From NCBI GenBank assembly GCA_023678885.1, contig CM043005.1, positions 2,614,814 to 2,678,813 on the forward strand: DNA of 64,000 bases, written 5' to 3'. The position numbers and the translations under genes are program-made. Under the pieces are notes generated by a model that worked only from the letters and a program-made list of their open reading frames with translations, made no database searches and was not told where the DNA came from. Source of the stretch: Pogostemon cablin (Eukaryota; Streptophyta; Magnoliopsida; Lamiales; Lamiaceae). Each line of letters starts with the position of its first letter. Position 1 is the first letter of the stretch. Below, in pieces: positions 22,462 through 33,430 of the stretch.

Positions 22462-24600
22462 TATAAGATAATTACTTAATATTATTAAGATTAGAATATT
22501 AGATCTTCATTAAAATAATTACTTAAAATAAAGTATTAATGGTAATATTACAAAATTTAATTATTTTAAATTTAATAAAATTATTAAAATATATTACTTA
22601 AAATAAAACATTAATGGTAGGATTGACGTGGGAGCGCCACGTACACAATTTTTCTAAGAACGACATACACAAATTTTTTCAAGGATGAGCATGGCGTCGC
22701 CACATACACAAATCCAAGATTTGAGTTACATACTTTGATTATAATTGTACTTAAATACAATGAAAAAAATGAAAAACTAACTACATAAATATACATCAAA
22801 TAGACAAAATTGCCCCTATGTGGTTGCACATTTTTTTAGAGAGATAAGGAGAAGTAATAAATAGTTTTCAATTGTATTATGTTATTATAAAGTAACATTT
22901 AAAAAAAATACAAGTAAAATTTTTTTAAAAATAATTAGAATATTTGTACATACTATATATTAACTTTTTACATGATTTAGTTATACGTTATATTATTAAA
23001 GTCAAATGTTATATAATTTGTTATAAATTCTTTACATTGACGAAAGAAATTGTCTAACTATAAGAAGAAAAAAATCTCCTTAATTAATGTTGTCACATTA
23101 TATAATACTGATTATTTAATTATAAAAAATAAGAATAATAATTAAATGATCATGCGTTGTACGACGGTTTCATACTAGTATATATATATATATATATAAA
23201 TATAATTAACAAGTACAAAATATATTACAGTATTATTATGCAATGCATTGATTTCAAAAAATTATTTTTAATACAAAATTATATTTTATATTATATTAAT
23301 ACTAATGTGCAAAATGTATTTTAAATGCATGTTATAATTATTCCTAAGATCTCTTTTTAATCTCTGAACAAATTAAACACGATCAAAACACACTCACAAT
23401 TGCGCAGAATCAAAATCCTCTCTGCTTCGAATCAATGCTCGTCAGAGTGAAATAGGTAGTATTTTTTTATTTTGTTTTTTTCTATGTCAAAGAAATTAGA
23501 ACTATATATTAAAGAGAGTGTTGAACATTGGTATACAATTCATTCCCATGGGAATGTGATAGCAATATCAGTAAATCCCATTTATTAATCCTCGTGAAAA
23601 AAAAAATATTTTATTAGAGACGGAGGAATTATAATATTTAATATAAAAATAATCATTTCAATCTATAAATATTTTTAATTTTAGCATTTCATTTCAGTTT
23701 TTATTTTTTTCTTTTTATCTGGAACCCAACAAAAATAATTAATATATCACCTTATAACTCACATATGTCGTATCCAAAGACCCACTAGTTATTGATATCC
23801 TGTAAATTATAATTATGACTAGAAAGACGAGTAATAAATTAAGAATTTAACTTTTGATACTATCTTGCATTGGATGATTTGATAGCAGAAGAAGAATCAT
23901 CAACATTTTTAATTAATTAATCAATTCATTTTTTATGGTACAACATAACGTACGGTGTCTTTATTAAAAATTAATACAAATTCTCTTGTGAGACGTTATT
24001 TATATGAGACGGTTTATAAGACGTGTTAAAGTATGTTTAGATAAAATATGTTTAACGGTTATTAAAGTATGTTTTCTAAAATATGCTGGATTATGCATTA
24101 AAATATGATTTTTCAGTGTTATAATAGTATAATTTATTATTGACATACTTTAACTACAAATAAGCATACTTTAATTCTACAATAAACATACTTTAGTAAT
24201 TAGCAGATTCATCTCACACCCGTCTCCCAAATAACTCGTCTCACAAGAGAGTTTCTCTTAAATTAAACGAACGAATCAACATATAGTGTCATTATATAAT
24301 GGCAATGTCTGCAGGTGCCCCCATCGAATCAATTCATTTTTTTTTAAGTTCATTATTTGACTTATTCTATTAATTATGCCATACTTTAAACATCTTATAC
24401 TCTTTTATTTTTTCTTTCATTTCTTATTTTCATTTACCTTTTAATAAAATATCATCTATTGGGCTAATCTCACTTTGGCCACTTCAATGTCGTTTTTTTT
24501 TTTTTTTTAATGTTATATATTTTTAGCATTAAAATTTATACTTTCAATTTAAAAAACAATAATAAAAAATTATGAAAAAAAGTTTAGTCCCTCTGTTTTC
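22462..24600. other. AT-rich intergenic DNA with MITE-like repeats
   Basis: No gene. 23145-23178 (GCGTTGTACGACGGTTTC, then ACTAGT) resembles a plant Helitron 3' end. 23985-24260 is a foldback repeat with CTCTTGTGAGACG ends, the same family as 5420-5640. 23345-23460 is GC-richer and ends in AAATAG|GTAGTA, like a 5'-UTR exon, but no partner exon is visible. Confidence 0.45.
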
Positions 24601-24624
24601 AAAGAAGTTTAGTTGCTGTAAATA

Positions 24625-24679
24625 CTCCACCAATCCCCAGGGCAGGGGCGGTGGGGGCCCCTAATGGTGGGGTACACCA
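24625..24679 (+). mobile_element. 5'-truncated SINE with 17-bp target duplication
   Basis: The 55-bp insert (GGCGGTGGGGGCCCCTAATG, then GTGGGGTACACCAT) is bracketed by the direct repeat TTTAGTTGCTGTAAATA at 24608-24624 and 24680-24696. Its sequence equals the 3' part of the SINE in the ALMT intron (39691-39745, other strand). Target-primed retroposition explains the truncation and the long duplication. Confidence 0.85.
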
Positions 24680-25097
24680 TTTAGTTGCTGTAAATAGAGT
24701 TTTAGAAAAAAAATTCTTCTAAGAATAATTTTGTATTTTTAAATAATAAATTAATTATACTAAAACAAGTTATGTGAACTGTAAAGTGATAATAGAATTT
24801 TGAAATTAAAATATATTAGGGGTTGTTGAATTGTTTTCTAATTTGTTTATCGGATTGCAATACTGTTAGCTATCTTGTGACCGAATGCAAAAGTTATCAA
24901 CACTTTTTATGCATCATAATTTTTCAATGGTAAAGTCTTCAAACTAAATGTACCATAAATCTTTATGAAATAGAGAATTTAGAAAAAAATAGTTAAATAC
25001 ACAATAAAAGCTTAAGATTATCAATAAACCCTTCAATAAATTATTAAATTCTAAAGATATAAAAAGTAAATGAATAAATGTACACTCGGATATACTA

Positions 25098-25190
25098 CTC
25101 CCTCCGTCCCAGTCAAACGTCACCGTTTGACTGTATAAAGCTCTCACAAAAACTACAGTAAACAGTGACGTTTGGACGGGACGGAGGGAG
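25098..25190. mobile_element. Short Stowaway-like MITE
   Basis: 93 bp from CTCCCTCCGTCCCAG to GGGACGGAGGGAG with TA borders. Subterminal CAAACGTCACCGTTTGACTG pairs with CAGTGACGTTTGG, so the whole unit can fold into a hairpin. Confidence 0.85.
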
Positions 25191-25408
25191 TACTATATAT
25201 TATATTAAAAAAATATTTATTTGATTTTAGAGGACACATGTTTTATATAATATTCATTCAAAATTATTTTTTACATTTTTATTTTCATCTGTCTTACAAT
25301 AATTTATACGGTTAGAAAAATATTACTTTAATTAATCCAATAATCTCAAAGTACACTTTAATTTATAGTAAAAAAAAGCAGAATATTGTAATGATAACAT
25401 ACTTTATA

Positions 25409-25417
25409 TTTTATTTA
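25409..25417. repeat. Target duplication of the outer 9.8 kb element
   Basis: TTTTATTTA; the partner at 35193-35201 is TTCTATTTA, 8 of 9 matching. AT-rich, so it is weaker evidence than the long TIRs. Confidence 0.6.
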
Positions 25418-25726
25418 GGGAAATTTTCAAAAATGCCACTTTTAATACATTTTTTTTAAAAATACCACCCACCATAATTTTTTTTGAAATGTGCCACTTT
25501 TTTATTTTTTGGACCTAAATACCCTTCACTCATTAAACTTCTTTCTCTCTCTATTATTTATTTTGCCCCATTCTCTCTTCTCACTCTATCATTCATTCTT
25601 CAAAGATTTTAAAGATTAGAGAAGACAACCACACGAGGGAAGCGACAACGGCACAACGCAACTCAATATGAATATAGGTTAATAAATATTAAAATTTGTT
25701 TTTCATAAACAAAATTTAGGGTTTTG

Positions 25727-25735
25727 TGAAAATTA
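25727..25735. repeat. Target duplication of the pararetrovirus-bearing TIR element
   Basis: TGAAAATTA here and TAAAAATTA at 31109-31117, 8 of 9 identical, directly outside the GGGAT/ATCCC ends. Confidence 0.65.
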
Positions 25736-26390
25736 GGGATTAATACTGATTTAGTCCCGTATCTCTAGCCATGGTCCTTTTTGATCCCCTATCTTTTGAA
25801 ATTTCCTGATTTAGTCCCGTAATTTAATTTGGGGCCGATATCATCCCGTATCTTGCTGATATGCTCTAATTTAGTCCCAAATTTTGAGAAAAAAATGCTC
25901 GTAAACAGTCCATAATTTTAGAAGCTTCAAAAAATTTTTGCTAAGAAGCCACCTCACCTTTTGCTATTTTCAGATTTTCGAAAATAAAATCATTCTAAGC
26001 CTCTATATACTCAATTTTACCCCAAACTTTTATTATTCTTTCCGTTTTCAAAATAGAACTATTCCATTACGACCATATCAGGCCCATCATGCTTTCGTAC
26101 ATTAATTAAACAACATTAATCATGTAATTAACCAACTTAAAATAGTAACATTACCTTTTTTTACCGTTAATTCATCGGATATCCGGGAGGTTTTACAGCT
26201 GCTCCTCACAGCCAACCATGCGCCCCGCAGTGTGATGGTTCGATCCCATTCCTTCAACGGACCTCAACACAACCCTGATTCGTTCCTACACCGGGTGTAC
26301 AGGATGTTGTTACTCTTTTTCGTCGAAAAGTATGGAGAGTTAAGGTTGCATAAAAATGGAAGGTTACATGCGGGCAGAAGCCCAAGATTA

Positions 26391-26400
26391 TTTATTTATT
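26391..26400 (-). terminator. Pararetrovirus poly(A) signal
   Basis: AATAAATAAA on the minus strand, about 180 nt downstream of the TATA box at 26579-26586. In caulimovirids the signal lies a similar short distance after the cap site, giving the terminally redundant pregenomic RNA. Confidence 0.45.
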
Positions 26401-26578
26401 GAATGGAAATATTATTACACATTCATACTACTTGAACAAGAGGAGAAGAATCCTCTAGCTACGTATGGTAGCTGAAATAGAAACACTCATATAAGAAAAG
26501 AAAGCAAACTAATACAATGTTTATTTAGAGAGAAACTAGAGTAGAATGGTCGATGCCTTCTGCTTTCTCAAAACTCTT

Positions 26579-26586
26579 ATTTATAG
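26579..26586 (-). promoter_or_regulatory. Pararetrovirus TATA box
   Basis: TATAAATA on the minus strand, in the noncoding stretch after the last viral ORF and before the poly(A) signal. Upstream (26600-26700, + coordinates) is noncoding, with repeated TGACGTAAG-type phrases (GTCACTGCTTACGTCACC, CACTTACGTCATC on +). These resemble the as-1 type activator motifs of such promoters. Confidence 0.5.
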
Positions 26587-27119
26587 AGGCCTTCGAACTT
26601 GAAATCTGGATTTCAAAGCCTCTTAATCCTTTGTGATGTCACTGCTTACGTCACCATACTTGCGTCAGCACTTACGTCATCTGCATTGAATGCCAACTTT
26701 AGTAGCTGGCTGATTTCTTTTTTGCCTCGGATGCCTTTTTGTGGGCCCTCTTTCTTGTTGGTCACATGTACCTTACCCTTTTCGAAAGGTCATCTGGCTC
26801 TTACTTTTTTGAAAAGTCATTTGTCTTCCTTGGTACCTGAAGATTCTTCTGGCTCTTGGGTGTTCTGAAGAGACTTTATCATCTTCTTTCCACGTGTCTC
26901 CTTTGTTGGAAGGAGCTCAACAATTCTGATTCCTCCTATGCCCAGTCTGACTCCTTTTCTAAATTCTGGGTCTGTTTGGGAGGAGCAGCTCGATCATATC
27001 TTATTTTTCCATTGCCCAAAGTGGGCCATGTTACAGTATTTCAGATGGGTTTGTTTACTCATCGGTATCTTGTTTTTCCAAAGAAGCTCTCGTTTGTCTT
27101 CAAATCCTCTTTCCACAAA

Positions 27120-27695
27120 TCATATCTTCTTTCCTGTTAAGATGTTTAACAGAAAATACCTATTTATGGACTTATGTTCGAACTTGAAGTGGAACTTCAC
27201 CTGAACCATTTCCTGAATGCAGGCATACAAACCCCTAGCTCTTTGCGTAGAGATTTGTTCTTCAGAAAATGTAGAAACCAAGACTGGTTCCTTTCCAGAA
27301 GACTCCTTGACTTTGTTTGATGCTGAAATATCAGGTCTTCTTAACTTGATAAAATGAAAGGCCTCGTGGTTGCTTTTCCCGACTGGTTCTGGAGTCACAC
27401 TAGTGAAGTAAAGCTCCAATACATTTCCTCTAGATAGAGTTGTGTTATTTTCCCATGCCTTAAAAACTGTTTTTCCTAGCCACTCTTGCAATTTTGAAAG
27501 CTCTGGGAAGCTTGGTGCAATAGTATATATTGAAGCTAGCACCCCAAAATCATACCATTGCTTCACATCATTTGGATTTGAGCCTTCCCGCATCCAAATT
27601 CGGGGATATTCCCCAAATATATTCACCTGGCATTTCTCCATCGGATTCCTTGTCTGGCGTTTAATTTCTCCCAACTGGCCTGGTACTCCTGCCAA
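27120..27695 (-). pseudogene. Pararetrovirus 3' ORF, possible transactivator/inclusion-body protein
   Basis: An open frame of 191 codons downstream of RNase H on the viral strand. Visible phrases: YPRIWMREGSNPNDVKQWYD, KLQEWLGKTVFKAWENNTTL, LELYFTSVTPEP. By position it matches the transactivator/viroplasmin gene of caulimoviruses and relatives. I cannot confirm the family by motif. It may extend upstream into 27787-28071 in another frame (GPKCPIAYEVIFAIM), separated by stops. Confidence 0.45.
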
Positions 27696-28263
27696 TAAGA
27701 GAAATCAACTAAGTTAATACCAACCTTAGCAGTGCCCGTCATAGGCCCAAGGTTGATCTCTCCCTCTTTGACCCAGAGGTGCTGGGTTAACTTGTCGACT
27801 CTAGATGTGACTCTAGAGCCTCAATTTTTCCTTGGATCGATTCTTTCTTTGGAAGTTCCAATCTAGGACTCGTGCTAAGGGTACTTGAATCCCTTACTCC
27901 GAGTTTAGAGCCCCATTCTCGACAACTCTCCTTTTGTCGATTGCTATTGCTATTAACAGCCCAAAGGAGTAGATCTCGTAATGACTCGAATAAGACTCGC
28001 ATTATTGCGAATATAACCTCGTATGCGATTGGACACTTTGGTCCGATCAATTTCTTGTATTCTTCCAGCACGCGTTGTATTGAGTGTTAGATTCTCGAAT
28101 TCTCTTTGGATCAATTCAAGGATGTCCATCAGGTGCCTTGAAACAATCAGGATGGAGTCTATTTAGCTCCATCCATCTCTTGTCAGGAAATCTGCCAAAA
28201 TATTACCAATAGATTTAATAATGACAATATTAAAATCATAATATTGACATTCTGCTTGCCATC

Positions 28264-29165
28264 TTAAAAGTCTAGCCTTTTCTGGTTTAGATTCAATTTA
28301 TTTTTCAAAAAGGCTGTGACGCTCGTGTTATCAATTTTAAGGGTAAATTTCTTTGTGAGAAGAAATAGCAGCCATTTTTTGAACACCTTTCGAACCGCAA
28401 AGAACTTCTTTTCATTGATATGCCACCTCTTTGTTTCATTCTCTGCAAAGAGTCCGCTACTGTATCTGAATGACACTTCCCCTTCCGGTATGGACTTAGT
28501 TAGTAATACTGCCCACTAATGGTCACTGGCATCTATTTTAAGTACCAGTTCATCCTCATCATTTGGTATGGCTAACTTTGAGAGCTTCTTGCAAACCTCC
28601 TTTAGTTGTTTAACCATTTCTCAGTGTGTTTCCTCCTATTTAAACTCAGCTTCTTTCTTCAATAGAGGACTGAACACCTTTTTGTATTGTGCTAGATTGT
28701 TGATGATCATTCCAGCAAAATTGACAACTCCGAAGAAGCTCTAGAGTTGCCTTTTGTCCTTAAAATCATCAGAAAATCATTGAACTTTTTCTACAATGTG
28801 TAGTTGTAGAATAATTCCGGACTCATCGATCTCGACTCCAAGAAACTCAATCTGTCTTGTTGCAATTACTGCCTTCTTTTCAGAAAGTACCAATCCTTCC
28901 TTGTGACATACATCTGAAAAGATTTCCAGATGCTCCAAATGTTCCTTCATGTTTTTTTAGGCTATGAGGATATCATCCACAAGACAAACATGAATGAGAA
29001 ATAATCTTTGAAAAGATTATCCATCTTTTTCTGGTGTATCTGGGGTGCATTTATCAAACCTATAGGCATGACATTCTAGATATAGTGTCCATGTGGTGTA
29101 AAGAAGGCTGTAAACTTTTTGCTACCTTCTTCCATCATAATCTAGTAGAATCCTGATTTGCAATC
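28264..29165 (-). pseudogene. Pararetrovirus reverse transcriptase / RNase H remnant
   Basis: Minus-strand frames read FDCKSGFY, then KKFTAFFTPHGHY, NVMPIGLINAPQIHQKKMDN, and VDDILI in a shifted frame near 28975. The RNase H block follows (28476-28264; YSSGLFAENETKRWHINEKK, FFAVRKVFKKWL). These are the palm motifs and the RNase H signature of caulimovirid polymerases. At least ten in-frame stops or shifts. The N-terminal fingers and the protease are absent: the coat-like ORF runs directly into FSKFDCKSGFY. Confidence 0.75.
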
Positions 29166-29640
29166 AAACTTCGAGAATACCTTAGCATTCTTCTCTCCAT
29201 GGGCTTGGAATCTTGGCAAAAACAGGTGGAATACTTCCTCCTCATTGATCTTTGATTTCCATCTATACTCTGTGAAGAGTTTGATGTACTTTTCTACATG
29301 ACAGATGTAAAGTAACTCCAGGCTGTATAGGGCATTCCTATACTTCTTCTTCTTTTCTTCTTCCATTCTTTCGAAGTAACCTACTCTAATGAAATGGATT
29401 TTGAATATCTTGGCCATGCGATCAACAATATTGTCGAGATCTTTGCCTTCCACGGCCTCCTTCTTGACTTCGTCTGAGAGCTCCTCCCAGACGCACTTTA
29501 CTGATCCTTCTAGGCTCATAATTAGGAATCTTATGAACCCTTCTTTATCCAACTCTAGTACACCTCCTGCAATCTTCATTGATTTGTCCATTCGTCAATC
29601 AAGGTCTCTCTGTTCTTGAAGTCTAGAGTGTCAAGATTGA
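29142..29640 (-). pseudogene. Pararetrovirus coat-protein-like ORF, fused by deletion to polymerase
   Basis: The frame 29591-29142 (149 codons), preceded by DFKNRETLIDEWTNQ in a neighbouring frame, reads FIRFLIMSLEGSVKCVWEEL and RNALYSLELLYICHVEKYIK, then FTEYRW. The spacing and Leu/Ile-Cys-x-x-x-x-Tyr pattern are like caulimovirid capsid proteins. The frame ends in the polymerase motif, so an internal deletion removed the Cys-rich nucleic-acid-binding end and the protease. Confidence 0.55.
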
Positions 29641-29957
29641 GGATCAACCCGTATGTATTTATTAGTTCAAGGAGAGACCGACCATATGTGGTGTTGTGTA
29701 GACTAGATCTTTAAACTCGACTTGCTCCCATTGACAATCACATTGCCTTTATTTTGAAGTTTCCTTGTTGTTGGGTTGTCTCTTCCTGTCTTACTTCTGG
29801 GATTCTATGTAATCCAGAAGTTCCTTCATTTTTGCTCAAATCACGTTATATCTGCGGAGCGTACGACTGTTGTTGTGAGCTTGATGTTTCTCCCACATTT
29901 ATCTTTAGATCTACAATTGATAGTCCTTAAAAGAACTTATATATTTCTTGTAGATCC

Positions 29958-30830
29958 TTAAGATTTGCTCTTTCCATTTGGGGATGTGGATTTTTCTCGA
30001 AGGATAGCAATCATCTTCTCGCTTTCAAACTTTGGCCTTGTGACCTCTGTCGTCTTCCCCTTTTGGTGTAAAAGGAGTTCTATTCCGAAGGTTTCTGGCA
30101 ACCTTCTGCCTGGCCTTCTTCCTATCACTTCAGTTTCCAAGGACTCTATGTGCTTTATCAACTTCTTGATGTGGTCGAGTTGTTTGTTCTGCAATGTCTC
30201 CACCTTATCCATCTTGAGGCTGATCTCAAATATCATCTTGAACATGTTCTGGAAATATTCTCCAAAGAATTTCACCGTCTTCTGTAATTCTCTAAGATCT
30301 TGGTTTATCTTAGAGTTATTTGCCTCGATCTCCTTCCACTCTATCATTATATCCAATGTGAAAAGTGATAAGGATTGCTGATCTCTCTTGGACCCTAGTT
30401 TGGTCGTCTCCTCTATTGTTCGTGTCTGGGAACACGTCCATGGATCTGGGTAAAACTTTGGAGTTCCAATATGTTTCTTGATACTTCTTTTGAGTATCTT
30501 ATTTGCATCTGGGGACATTACTCCAGATGTTCCTCCTTGGTGTGTTAGCACGTGCATCAGCCAGTTTCCACCTTCGATCGAGATTATCCCAAAATCGATC
30601 ATCGTCCTCGTATTCCTTTTCAGCATATTGTCTATGCAACACATTATAATATTGTTGTATAGAGCTACTTGCCTCGTCATATCCAACAAGCCAAAAGTCA
30701 CTGTTGCTCCAGTTTTGAACAGGGCTAATAATCCTGTCACTCTCGGATGTCGAACTTTCGTTCGGATCCATATTTTTGAAACTCTCCTCTCGTTAAGTAA
30801 TATAAGTTTATAATAAAATTTTCCAATCAT
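29958..30830 (-). pseudogene. Pararetrovirus 5' ORFs, coiled-coil protein
   Basis: A 290-codon minus frame starts 16 nt after the primer-binding site. Its second half (from TLDIMIEWKEIEANNSKINQ to HIKKLIKHIESLETEV) is a heptad-rich coiled coil, as in virion-associated or second ORFs of caulimovirids. A better viral start may be the overlapping frame at 30771-30499 (MDPNESSTSESDRIISPVQN, WDNLDRRWKLADARANTPRR), which has the acidic Ser-rich start of a viral protein. A frameshift near 30500 would join them. Neither is intact. Confidence 0.5.
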
Positions 30831-30845
30831 AAATTAATAAACCTA

Positions 30846-30858
30846 AGGCTCTGATACC
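30846..30858 (-). promoter_or_regulatory. tRNA-iMet primer-binding site of the pararetrovirus
   Basis: TGGTATCAGAGCC on the minus strand, complementary to the 3' end of plant initiator tRNA-Met. It is the conserved minus-strand primer site of caulimovirids, located just before the first viral ORF. Confidence 0.8.
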
Positions 30859-31261
30859 ATTTTGAAGCGTGAAAATATAATGAAACTTGAAAGAAAATTG
30901 AAGTATAGAGGCAGTGTTATGAAAGGTGAGTTGTTAAAAGGGGCGTTGTTAATACTTGGCTTGGATATAGCAAATTCTGCCTTTTCCAGCAAAAAGGACC
31001 ATTTTGGTGCAAATTTTTAGAGTTACGGGACTATTTTGACAACTTTAACTTTTCTGGGACTAAATGGGACCATGGGCGAAGTTGCGAGATGAAATCGGTT
31101 TTTATCCCTAAAAATTAACGTGTGAGTTATGTTGGGATGATCTTATATTGGAGTTTGATAAGATTAATAAGAGTTTATGCATCACCTGACATGTTTAGAA
31201 TATTGATTAACAAACATATTGTGAATATTTTGGTAAAAATCTAAACTTTGAGGTATAGAAA

Positions 31262-31620
31262 TTACAATTTGCGCAGAGTTGCGTGACATGTTGCGTGTAA
31301 AGTCACACGAATAGTTGCGTGGTTATTCGCGTAGTTAGTTGCGTGGTTAGTCGCGTGAATGGTCACATGAATAGTCGTGTGCATGGTTGCTTGATTAGTC
31401 ACGTGAGTAGTTGCACATGTGGATAGTCGCTTAGTTAGTTGCATGGTTAGTCACGTGCATGGTCGCATGAGTAGTCGCGTGAATGGTAGCTTGATTAGTC
31501 ACGTGAGCAGTCGCACGCGTGCATGGTCACTTGGTTAGTCACGTTCAAGGTTGCATATATAGTAGTGTGCATAGTCGCTTGGTTATTCGTGTGAGTAGTC
31601 GCACGCGTGCATGATTGCAA
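31262..31620. repeat. Left GTCGCGTG-type subterminal repeat array
   Basis: About fifteen imperfect 20-24 bp units such as AGTCGCGTGAATGGTCACAT and GGTTGCTTGATTAGTCACGT. It is the inverse of the 34380-34920 array, so together they form long inner arms of the outer TIR element. The 60-codon minus ORF here is a repeat translation. Confidence 0.75.
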
Positions 31621-31773
31621 ATATTAGCATTTTTGTTGAGTTGTGTAAAATTTAGGTATTTTTGTCTGGACTATTAACTTTCTATGTATTCGAAGTTCCT
31701 TTAATAATTATTTTTCAAGCTTTCAGATTGAGGATTGTAATATTTGTTCTTGTACTATGTTTCAACTATGTGA

Positions 31774-31783
31774 TTATGGGCTT
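31774..31783. repeat. 10-bp target duplication of the inner 2.6 kb element
   Basis: TTATGGGCTT, exactly repeated at 34352-34361. Confidence 0.85.
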
Positions 31784-32367
31784 GGGTAAATATCAAAATT
31801 AGTCCTGTAAGTATGATGTTTTCCAACATTAGTCCTTTTTCTTTTGCAATTCTCAATTTTGGTTATTTTTTGTCCACTTTTAGTCCTTTTGGTCCAGTTT
31901 TGGTCATTTTTTTAAAAATTTGGTCCTTTTTGGTCCACTTTTGGTCCTAAATGTATACACTTTCGGACTATTTTTGGACTTTTTAACATAAATGTCACGA
32001 CCCCATTTTTCTTAAATCAATAAATAAATATTCCTTTCCTTTCATTTTTTTACAATACGATTTCGAGACTGATCACGAAGCAGCTCATTACTCCGGTCCG
32101 GCCAACAGGTCGTCATCCATGTATACAACTCTCAAGATTTGAGGAACCCCAACCACCAGCATTGTACGCAATTTACCTACAATGCATAAACTAGTGAGAT
32201 AAAATCTCAGTAAGTAGAAATCATGCATGTCAGTGCATGAAAATGCATTTAGTTTTCTATCGCCTATTTCCTACTCTTTCTAGTTGATCTCTTTTATTTT
32301 GAAAACTATTCACGCTGCGGGATCCCCACGACACACTTATGATATGCACCCCAAATGAGCTCAATGG

Positions 32368-32526
32368 GATGATTTTTCAGAACCCCGAAATAGTTCTGAG
32401 AATGATTTTTTCAAACCCTGGCAGAGTGGCGGGGACGATTTTTCCGAACTCCGAAATAAAGTACTGGGAATGATTTTTTCGAACCCAAAATAAAGTATCG
32501 GGAACGATTTTTTTGAACCCCGACAG
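32368..32526. repeat. 33-34 bp tandem repeat, about 5 units
   Basis: Units begin GGAAYGATTTTTTCGAACCC and continue with CGAAATAAAGTA-type spacers. Five imperfect copies head to tail. Translated on minus it makes a Ser/Lys/Phe-rich repeat peptide, which I do not take as a gene. Confidence 0.75.
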
Positions 32527-33305
32527 AGATGCATATATAGTGGCCGCACACACCATTAATATTTTATTAATTTTGGGGAAAAACCCTTTTTATGATTGTG
32601 CATGATATGCAACCAGAACAATTAAATATGCATCATAAACCATTTACGACATAAATATCAATATTTAATCACAAATAAAGTAACAACTTAACTTCAATTC
32701 ACACAGATCCACTTTTGGAATAACAACTTCACCTTAATCACATAGATCCATTTATCGAATAATCACTTCACCTTGGATCACACGGATCCCTTTTTAGAAT
32801 ATCAACTTCATCCCAGATCACACATATTCTTATAATCAATATCTTCTCAGATCATACATATATATTTTCAATAGTTTCCAATCACACAGATGTATACAGG
32901 ACAATGATATTATTTCAAATCACATAAATTCATAACTTGTATCGCCAACTTATCACAAATAATTTACAAACAATGTTGTTGAATATAAAACCTACTTTCC
33001 CTAAATCACATAAATCCACAACTCGTATCACAAAATAATCCAAAATAATTCATGACGTAATTAAACTAGTTTATAATTTATAACATAATTATCACAAATT
33101 ATTCACACACAACATGTTTATGCATTGTAGTTGGACTTCTACTTACCTGGACTCCCCCAATAATCTACGCCTCGTGAAGAACTGTAACTAATCTCTTTCT
33201 TCCCGTTCCGGCACGAACTCATTCCTTTTCTTTTCTTCCTCTCTCTCTTTTTTCATTTTTTTAAGCTTGCAATAGCTTCTGTTTGGAATGCCCCAAATTT
33301 GGGGT

Positions 33306-33430
<125 letters not shown>

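Larger units (their letters stand above)
26380..30870 (-). mobile_element. Endogenous pararetrovirus (Caulimoviridae-like), decayed
   Basis: Order along the minus strand: primer-binding site TGGTATCAGAGCC (30858-30846), a 5' ORF with a coiled coil, a coat-protein-like ORF, reverse transcriptase and RNase H remnants, a 3' ORF in the position of the caulimovirid transactivator/inclusion-body protein, then TATA box and poly(A) signal. This is the gene order of plant pararetroviruses. At about 4.5 kb it is much shorter than the 7-8 kb genomes. Protease and the N-terminal half of reverse transcriptase are missing between coat and polymerase, no movement protein is recognised, and stops and frameshifts abound. 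It is a fossil without coding competence. Confidence 0.75.
25736..31108. mobile_element. 5.4 kb TIR element (MULE-like) enclosing a pararetrovirus copy
   Basis: Begins GGGATTAATACTGATTTAGT and ends with the inverse of GGGATAAAAACCGATTTCAT. CCATGGTCC is shared in inverted position (25770 and 31068 regions), and subterminal TTTAGTCCCG / TAGTCCCGTAAC phrases recur on both arms. The 9-bp target duplication has one mismatch. Between the arms lies decayed caulimovirid DNA on the minus strand (about 26390-30870). Either the virus integrated into the element or the element carries it as cargo; the sequence alone does not decide. Confidence 0.7.

Noticed and set aside
26170..26320. Second SINE with B box GGTTCGATCCC at 26237-26247
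   Set aside because: The B box is perfect, but I found no convincing A box, 3' tail or target duplication; kept only as a possibility.
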